64,000 bases of DNA from Alistipes sp. Its GTDB lineage: Bacteria; Bacteroidota; Bacteroidia; Bacteroidales; Rikenellaceae. Positions 58,521-64,000 of the stretch are shown here, in pieces. Position 1 is the first letter of the stretch. Each line of letters starts with the position of its first letter. The notes below the pieces were generated by a model, which worked only from the letters and a program-made list of their open reading frames with translations, was not told the origin of the DNA and did not search any database. The translations under genes were made by a program, and so were the position numbers. The stretch covers positions 1 through 64,000 of the forward strand of contig JAHHQN010000009.1 of assembly GCA_020026375.1 (NCBI GenBank). The letters are read 5' to 3'.

Positions 58521-60722
58521 TCAGTTGCCCTGCTCGCAGATGAACTTGATTCTCACCAGACGGATTTCGTCCTCGGTGTAGTCGGCACCCAGTTCCTCGA
58601 TGGCTTCGTCGAGCGAATCGGTCTGGGCGTCCTCCTTGAAGTAGAGGTAGATGTCCTCCATCTTGTCCTCGTCCATAAATTCGTTGACGTAGTACGAGAT
58701 GTCGAGCTTGGTACCCGAATTGACAATACCCTCGATTTCGGTGAGCAGGTCGTCGAATTCCATGTCGCGGTCACGCGCAATGTCCTCGAAATCCATCTTG
58801 CGGTCGATGGACTGTATGATGAAAATCTTGTTGCCCGACTTGTTGCCGACCGACTTGACCACCATGTCCTGCGGACGGATAATCTCCTTCTCCTCGACAT
58901 AGGCCTTGATGAGCTTGATGAACTCGCTGCCGAACTTGCGCGCCTTGCCCACACCCACACCCGAGATGTTCTGCATCTCCTCCAGGGTGATGGGATACTG
59001 AATCGACATGTCCTCCAACGAGGGGTCCTGGAAGATGACAAACGGAGGCAGGTTGTGCTTCTTGGCCACCTTCTTTCTCAAATCCTTCAACATGGCGAAC
59101 AGCTCCTCGTCGGCTGCGCCGCCGCGACCCATCGGTGCCGAGGCTTCGACCTCGGTCTCCTCCTTGTCGTAGTCGTGGTCCATGGTCACCGTCACCGGGA
59201 AGGGCATCTTGATGTAGTCCTCGCCCTTCTTGTTGATGGAAATCAGACCGTAGTTTTCGATATTCTTGTCGATAAGTCCGAGAATGAGTCCCTGACGCAC
59301 CACGGCACCCCAGAAACCTGCATCGTGGTCGGCACCCACACCAAACCATTTCGACTTGTTGTGGCCGTAACTCTTCGACAGGGCGGTGTTCTTGCCCACT
59401 ATAATAGAAACAAGGTAGTCGGCCTTGAACTTGTCGCCTATTTCTCTGAGCACCTCCAACGCCAGCTTCAGCGACGCCTTGGCATCGATTTTGGGTTTGG
59501 GGTTGCGGCAGTTGTCGCAGTTGCCGCAGTTCTCCTCGGTGTAGTCCTCGCCGAAGTAGTGGAGCAGCGTCTTGCGACGGCACATCGAACTCTCGGCATA
59601 GGAGACCGTCTCCTGCAGGAGCAGCTTGCCGATTTCCTGTTCGGCGATGGGCTTGCCCTGCATGAATTTTTCGAGTTTCTGAATATCCTTGTAGCTGTAG
59701 AATGCCAGACAGTAGCCCTCACCGCCGTCACGTCCCGCACGACCGGTCTCCTGATAGTAGCCCTCGAGCGACTTGGGAATGTCGTAGTGAATGACGTAAC
59801 GCACGTCGGGTTTGTCGATACCCATACCGAAGGCGATGGTCGCCACAATGACATCGACACGTTCCATGAGGAAGTCGTCCTGGTTCTCGGCACGCGTGGC
59901 GGCGTCCATACCTGCGTGGTAGGCTCGGGCCTTGATGCCGTTGGCGATGAGCAGTTCGGTGAGTTCCTCCACCTTCTTGCGGCTCAGGCAGTAGATGATA
60001 CCGCTCTTGCCCTCGTTCTGCTTGATGAAGAGGATAATCTCGCGGTCGATGTCGCGCTTGGGGCGCAGTTCGTAGTAGAGGTTGGGGCGGTTGAATGACG
60101 ATTTAAAGACTTCGGCGTCGGACATACCGAGGTTTTTCTGAATGTCCATCTGCACCTTGGGTGTGGCCGTAGCCGTGAGGGCGATCAGCGGCGCGTTGCC
60201 GATTTCGTTGATGATGGGGCGGATACGGCGGTACTCGGGACGGAAGTCGTGACCCCATTCCGAGATGCAGTGCGCCTCGTCGATGGCATAGAACGATATC
60301 TTGATCTTGCGCAGAAAAGCCACATTGTCCTCCTTGGTCAGCGACTCGGGGGCAAAGTAGAGCAGTTTGGTCTTGCCGGCCAGCACGTCGGCCCTCACCT
60401 GAGCGACAGCCGTCTTGTTGAGCGACGAGTTCAGGAAGTGGGCAATGCCCGAATCTTCGGAGAAGGTGCGCATGGCATCGACCTGATTTTTCATCAGGGC
60501 AATCAGCGGAGATATGACTATGGCCACACCGTCCATCAGCAACGCAGGCAACTGATAACACAGTGACTTGCCGCCTCCTGTCGGCATGAGTACAAAAGTG
60601 TCGTTTCCCTTCAAGACATTGCTGATGACAGCTTCCTGGTTTCCTTTAAACGACGAAAAGCCGAAATACTCCTTCAGTTTTTCGTGCAACAAGGATGAAT
60701 CGTATTGTTTCATTTCGCCCAT
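58521..60722 (-). CDS. recQ: RecQ-family ATP-dependent DNA helicase, long form
   Basis: The 733-residue helicase has the complete RecQ architecture: helicase core with Walker A MPTGGGKSLCYQ near 41-52 and DEAHCISEWGHDFRPEY near 140, zinc cluster CGNCDNC near 400, RQC winged helix, an HRDC domain (about 540-620: ELFAMLKDLRKKVAKKHNLPPFVIF) and an extra acidic C-terminal region. The product reads MGEMKQYDSSLL; the second Met (60713) is an alternative start. It is the second RecQ of this window. A weak -7-like element (TAACTTTA) precedes it, back to back with the lptB promoter. Confidence 0.95.
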   Translation of the reverse strand: MGEMKQYDSSLLHEKLKEYFGFSSFKGNQEAVISNVLKGNDTFVLMPTGGGKSLCYQLPALLMDGVAIVISPLIALMKNQVDAMRTFSEDSGIAHFLNSSLNKTAVAQVRADVLAGKTKLLYFAPESLTKEDNVAFLRKIKISFYAIDEAHCISEWGHDFRPEYRRIRPIINEIGNAPLIALTATATPKVQMDIQKNLGMSDAEVFKSSFNRPNLYYELRPKRDIDREIILFIKQNEGKSGIIYCLSRKKVEELTELLIANGIKARAYHAGMDAATRAENQDDFLMERVDVIVATIAFGMGIDKPDVRYVIHYDIPKSLEGYYQETGRAGRDGGEGYCLAFYSYKDIQKLEKFMQGKPIAEQEIGKLLLQETVSYAESSMCRRKTLLHYFGEDYTEENCGNCDNCRNPKPKIDAKASLKLALEVLREIGDKFKADYLVSIIVGKNTALSKSYGHNKSKWFGVGADHDAGFWGAVVRQGLILGLIDKNIENYGLISINKKGEDYIKMPFPVTVTMDHDYDKEETEVEASAPMGRGGAADEELFAMLKDLRKKVAKKHNLPPFVIFQDPSLEDMSIQYPITLEEMQNISGVGVGKARKFGSEFIKLIKAYVEEKEIIRPQDMVVKSVGNKSGNKIFIIQSIDRKMDFEDIARDRDMEFDDLLTEIEGIVNSGTKLDISYYVNEFMDEDKMEDIYLYFKEDAQTDSLDEAIEELGADYTEDEIRLVRIKFICEQGN

Positions 60723-60780
60723 TATGTGCTTTAAATCCTAAAATTCAATGTAAAGTTAAAAAAATTTCCAGAAAAAAACA

Positions 60781-60788
60781 TAACTTTG
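60781..60788 (+). promoter_or_regulatory. -7 element for lptB
   Basis: TAACTTTG, 25 bp before the lptB ATG at 60813. No clear -33 element. Confidence 0.5.
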
Positions 60789-60812
60789 TAGAAAATTATT
60801 ACACTAATTCGA

Positions 60813-61601
60813 ATGAGACTTTACACAAGCGAACTGGTAAAAAAATATAAATCGCGTACAGTGGTCAATCATGTGTCGATTGATGTCAAGCAGGGCGAAA
60901 TCGTCGGTCTGCTGGGTCCCAACGGTGCCGGAAAGACCACAACCTTCTATATGATAGTGGGTCTGATCAAACCCAACGAGGGACGCATCTTCCTGGAGAA
61001 CGACCAAAACGAGGTGTCGGAGCTGACCGATCTGCCGGTCTACCGCCGCGCACAGCTCGGTGTGGGCTACCTGGCGCAGGAGGCTTCGGTGTTCCGCCGT
61101 CTGACCGTCGAGGAGAATATCCGCGCGGTGCTGGAGATGACCGACTTCACAAAGGAGTACCAGAACGAGAGAGTGGAGTCTCTCATCGAGGAGTTCCGTC
61201 TTCAGAAGGTGAGACACAGTTTCGGTATCCAGCTCTCGGGTGGCGAACGCCGCCGCACCGAGATTGCGCGTGCCGTGGCCATCAATCCGGCGTTCATTCT
61301 GCTCGACGAGCCGTTCGCCGGTGTCGACCCCATCGCCGTGGAGGATATCCAGTCGATTGTGGCCACCCTCAAACACAAGAACATCGGCGTCATCATCACC
61401 GACCACAATGTCGACGAGACGCTGGCCATCACCGACCGCACCTACCTGCTCTACGAGGGCAAGATTCTCAAGACGGGTAGTGCCGAAGACCTGGCCGCCG
61501 ACCCCATGGTGCGCAAGGTCTATCTGGGACAGCACTTCGAGCTGAAGAAGAGCCACCAGATTACGCAGGAGATGATCAAGACCGGCGTCAAGAGCGAATG
61601 A
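60813..61601 (+). CDS. lptB: LPS export ABC transporter ATPase LptB
   Basis: Cytoplasmic ATPase that powers LPS extraction from the inner membrane with LptF and LptG. The 262 residues have Walker A GPNGAGKTT (35-43), the Q-loop region GVGYLAQEASVFRRLTV, the signature LSGGERRRTEIARA and Walker B FILLDEPFAGVDPIAVEDI, followed by the H-loop ITDHNVDE. The FAGVDPIAV run is characteristic of LptB. Partner lpt genes are not nearby in the window. Confidence 0.95.
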   Translation: MRLYTSELVKKYKSRTVVNHVSIDVKQGEIVGLLGPNGAGKTTTFYMIVGLIKPNEGRIFLENDQNEVSELTDLPVYRRAQLGVGYLAQEASVFRRLTVEENIRAVLEMTDFTKEYQNERVESLIEEFRLQKVRHSFGIQLSGGERRRTEIARAVAINPAFILLDEPFAGVDPIAVEDIQSIVATLKHKNIGVIITDHNVDETLAITDRTYLLYEGKILKTGSAEDLAADPMVRKVYLGQHFELKKSHQITQEMIKTGVKSE

Positions 61602-61607
61602 TTCTTC

Positions 61608-61637
61608 CGGCAGGAAACCCCCGGGGGTTTCCTGCCG
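61608..61637. repeat. Perfect 30-bp palindrome after lptB
   Basis: The 15-bp arm CGGCAGGAAACCCCC is followed directly by its exact complement with no spacer. It starts 6 bp past the lptB stop. As RNA it would form a very strong hairpin, but no T-tract follows, so an ordinary intrinsic terminator is not certain. A binding site for a dimeric protein is an alternative. Confidence 0.8.
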
Positions 61638-61718
61638 TTCAAATACCCGACGGCGGAGAGGGGCATATCTATTATATATATACCGTCCTCCGCCCACACA
61701 AAGCCTTAACCTAAGAAT

Positions 61719-62963
61719 ATGGACAAAATCGTGCCTCCGGGGAGGATTAAAGGAGTACTGACACCCCCCTGTTCAAAGAGCTACGCACAGCGCGCACTAG
61801 CCGCGGCACTGCTCTCGGAGGAAAAATCGGTACTCCGCAACATCGAGTATTGCGACGACACCTACTCGGCACTCAAGTGCATCATGAGTCTGGGCGCCTC
61901 GGTGACCCACATCGACGACAATACGCTGCAAATCACCGGAGGTCTTCGCCCCAAGGACAAATGTCTCTATACCGGGGAGTCGGGACTGGCCACACGCCTG
62001 TTCACCCCCATCGCCTCACTCCACCACACCCCCATGAAAATCGTCGGCGAGGGTACCCTGCTCCGACGCCCCATGGAGATGATGACCACACCGCTGCGCG
62101 AGCTGGGTGTGAGTGTCAGGGACAACAACAGCCGCCTGCCCATCGAGGTGTGCGGTCCCATTCGCGGCGGCGAAATCAATATCGACGGCTCGGTGTCGTC
62201 GCAGTTCATCACCGGACTGCTGCTCACCCTGCCGCTGGCACAGGAGGACACCACCCTCCATGTGTCGCATGCCGTGTCGACCCCCTATCTCGACATGACC
62301 ATCGACACGGCCGAACATTTCGGCATCGAAATCTTCCACAAGGAATACTCCGAATTCTATATCCCCGGCGGCCAACGCTACAAGGGGTGCGACTTCCGCA
62401 TCGAGGGCGACTGGAGTGCCTCCGCCATGCTGCTGGTGGCCGGTGCCACCGCCGGTGAAATCACCGTACGCAACATCTCGATGCTCTCCAAGCAGGCCGA
62501 CGTGCTGGTCTGCCGCGCACTGGTCAGAGCCGGCGCCGAGATGATCAACGACCACAACTCGGTCAGCACCTCGCAACGCCGTCTCAAGGCCTTCCGCTTC
62601 GACGCCACCAACTGCCCCGACCTCTTCCCGGCACTGGCCGCACTGGCTGCCGCCGCCGAGGGCGAGAGTGTCATTCGAGGCACCTCGCGACTGGAGTTCA
62701 AGGAGAGCAACCGCGCCCTCACCCTCCGCGAGGAGTACGCCAAGCTGGGTATCGACATTGACCTCTCGGAGGACGATGTCATGCGTATCCGCGGCGGCGA
62801 AATCCGTCCGGCCGAGGTCGACAGCCACGGCGACCACCGCATCGCCATGTCGCTGGCCGTGGCCGCCCTGCGTTGCAGCGGCGAGGTGAAAATCAAGGAC
62901 GCGGAGTGTGTGGCCAAGAGCTACCCCACCTTCTTCGACGATTTGGACAGCATACGCGCATAA
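61719..62963 (+). CDS. aroA: 3-phosphoshikimate 1-carboxyvinyltransferase (EPSP synthase)
   Basis: Joins shikimate-3-phosphate and PEP in the shikimate pathway. The 414 residues contain the substrate motif CSKSYAQRA near 18-26, the region GESGLATR (86-93), DGSVSSQFITGLL, and the late motifs FKESNRAL and DSHGDHRIAMS. The stretch matching E. coli GNAGTAMRP has Leu90 and Leu94 at the Thr97 and Pro101 positions. It lies 15 bp before aroC. Confidence 0.93.
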   Translation: MDKIVPPGRIKGVLTPPCSKSYAQRALAAALLSEEKSVLRNIEYCDDTYSALKCIMSLGASVTHIDDNTLQITGGLRPKDKCLYTGESGLATRLFTPIASLHHTPMKIVGEGTLLRRPMEMMTTPLRELGVSVRDNNSRLPIEVCGPIRGGEINIDGSVSSQFITGLLLTLPLAQEDTTLHVSHAVSTPYLDMTIDTAEHFGIEIFHKEYSEFYIPGGQRYKGCDFRIEGDWSASAMLLVAGATAGEITVRNISMLSKQADVLVCRALVRAGAEMINDHNSVSTSQRRLKAFRFDATNCPDLFPALAALAAAAEGESVIRGTSRLEFKESNRALTLREEYAKLGIDIDLSEDDVMRIRGGEIRPAEVDSHGDHRIAMSLAVAALRCSGEVKIKDAECVAKSYPTFFDDLDSIRA

Positions 62964-62978
62964 TCCCCCCCACAGCAG

Positions 62979-63956
62979 ATGAACAGTTTCGGACACAACT
63001 TCCGCGTCGCGCTGTGGGGCGAATCCCACGGCAGTGCGGTGGGTGTGACCCTCGACGGCATTCCGGCCGGCATCGCCCTGGCGGCGGAGGACTTCGAGGA
63101 GGACCTCTCGCGGCGCAGAAGCGGTGCGCAAGGCACCACACCGCGCAGGGAGAGCGACCTTCCGCACATCGTGTCGGGCCTCTATCGCGGCCACACCACG
63201 GGCGCACCCCTCACCGTCATCTTCACCAACGACGACACCCGTTCGCAGGACTACACCTCACTGCAACACCACTACCGTCCCTCGCATGCCGACCGGACGG
63301 CCGCAGTGAAATATTCGGGATTCAACGATCCGCGCGGCGGCGGCCACTTCTCGGCGCGCCTGACCGTGGGACTGGTGGCGGCAGGTGTCGTCGCCAAGAA
63401 AACCCTGCCCCGCGAGCTGACCTTCACCACCCGTCTGATTGAGATGGGCGGCTGCGACGACGAGCGTCAGTTCGACGAAATCCTGCGCCGCACGGCCGCC
63501 GCCGGCGACTCGGTGGGCGGTATCATCGAGTGCCGCGTGGCACACGCCCCCACAGGCTGGGGCGAGCCGTTCTTCGACTCGGTAGAGAGCGTCATGGCCC
63601 ATCTGCTGTTCTCGATTCCGGCAGTCAAGGGGGTGGAGTTCGGCAGCGGATTCCGCGGTGCGCGGCTCCGCGGCTCGCAGAACAACGACCCCATCATCGA
63701 CAGCCGCGGCACCACATCGACCAACAACGCCGGAGGTATCAACGGCGGCATCACCAACGGCAACGAGCTGATTGTGCGCGTGGCCGTAAAACCCACTCCC
63801 AGCATCGGCTGCGAACAGATGACGTTCGACTCCGCCACGGGAAGCGTCTCACCGCTCAACATCAGAGGACGACACGATGTGTGTGTGGCCCTCAGAGGTC
63901 AGGTGGTGGTGGAGGCTGCCGTGGCCGTCGCGCTGGCTAATTTCAACCAACAATGA
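62979..63956 (+). CDS. aroC: Chorismate synthase
   Basis: Makes chorismate from EPSP using reduced FMN. The 325 residues start MNSFGHNFRVALWGESHGSAVG and include RRRSGAQGTTPRRESD, NDPRGGGHFSARL and NNAGGINGGITNG with AVKPTPSI. It is about 35 residues shorter than the usual 355-365, with the middle region around residues 150-190 reduced. The main active-site blocks are all present. It follows aroA closely, and its stop overlaps the next start (ATGA). Confidence 0.93.
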   Translation: MNSFGHNFRVALWGESHGSAVGVTLDGIPAGIALAAEDFEEDLSRRRSGAQGTTPRRESDLPHIVSGLYRGHTTGAPLTVIFTNDDTRSQDYTSLQHHYRPSHADRTAAVKYSGFNDPRGGGHFSARLTVGLVAAGVVAKKTLPRELTFTTRLIEMGGCDDERQFDEILRRTAAAGDSVGGIIECRVAHAPTGWGEPFFDSVESVMAHLLFSIPAVKGVEFGSGFRGARLRGSQNNDPIIDSRGTTSTNNAGGINGGITNGNELIVRVAVKPTPSIGCEQMTFDSATGSVSPLNIRGRHDVCVALRGQVVVEAAVAVALANFNQQ

Positions 63957-64000
63957 CCCGTCGCGAGACATTAGACCATATCACCGATTCACTGTCGGCC
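63953..64000 (+). CDS. Start of an unidentified gene, cut by the window end
   Basis: An ATG overlapping the aroC stop by 4 bp opens a frame reading MTRRETLDHITDSLSA to the window edge. Overlap and direction suggest it belongs to the aroA-aroC operon. Sixteen residues are too few to name a family. Confidence 0.45.
   Translation, partial: MTRRETLDHITDSLSA

Overview
The window is a chromosomal segment of an anaerobic Bacteroidota bacterium, most likely a Rikenellaceae/Alistipes-type gut commensal (inference). The support is GC-rich coding sequence with AT-rich gaps, promoters of the phylum-specific -33 TTTG / -7 TAnnTTTG type (several with exactly 20 bp between the elements), lipoproteins with late-Cys lipoboxes, a TonB receptor with an N-terminal carboxypeptidase-like domain, a seven-gene Rnf cluster led by rseC, and a pyrG-yidC pair. 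About 60 protein genes are densely packed. I see no rRNA, tRNA, CRISPR array, insertion sequence, prophage or recognisable defence system.

Layout. 0.3-5 kb: umuD-umuC translesion polymerase, a subtilisin-like lipoprotein, a small lipoprotein. 5.3-10.2 kb: rpmI-rplT without infC, an MBL-fold hydrolase, and a probable metal-acquisition cassette (Cys/His-rich exported protein, TonB receptor, HMA-domain protein). 10.4-14.1 kb: recQ, a 3'-5' exonuclease and an RlmI-like methyltransferase. 14.3-19.8 kb: DUF349 protein, pyrG, yidC. 20-24.5 kb: orphan response regulator, then crcB-ackA-ptb-buk (fluoride export and acyl-phosphate energy conservation). 24.6-28.1 kb: aroQ-pyk-flippase. 28.3-30.8 kb: thiL, then hpt-queE-ftsB. 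31-38.2 kb: nadE-rseC-rnfBCDGEA, apparently one operon. 38.4-42.5 kb: dNK-rsmF-merR-nif3-zinc-ribbon operon. 42.7-47.1 kb: trkA-GH3, a Cys-containing membrane protein, cysQ. 47.3-50.1 kb: rplU-rpmA and two lipoproteins, one with a cysteine hexapeptide array. 50.2-53.7 kb: nifJ. 54.2-64 kb: an M16 protease pair, rsmA, two small membrane proteins, a second recQ, lptB, aroA, aroC and a gene cut by the window end.

How the parts fit. Pyruvate kinase, pyruvate:ferredoxin oxidoreductase, acetate kinase, phosphate acyltransferase, butyrate kinase, Rnf and NAD synthetase together describe fermentative energy metabolism. Pyruvate is oxidised with ferredoxin, acyl phosphates give ATP, and Rnf couples ferredoxin oxidation to NAD+ reduction and ion pumping. 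Two of these units, nifJ and nadE-rnf, carry similar inverted repeats (TGTTA-N6-TAACA type) upstream of promoters that lack a -33 element. This suggests one shared redox- or energy-responsive regulator and is the most interesting regulatory signal here. The most interesting protein features are the Cys-x5 hexapeptide array on a META-domain lipoprotein and an NAD synthetase whose glutaminase nucleophile cysteine appears to be replaced by glycine.
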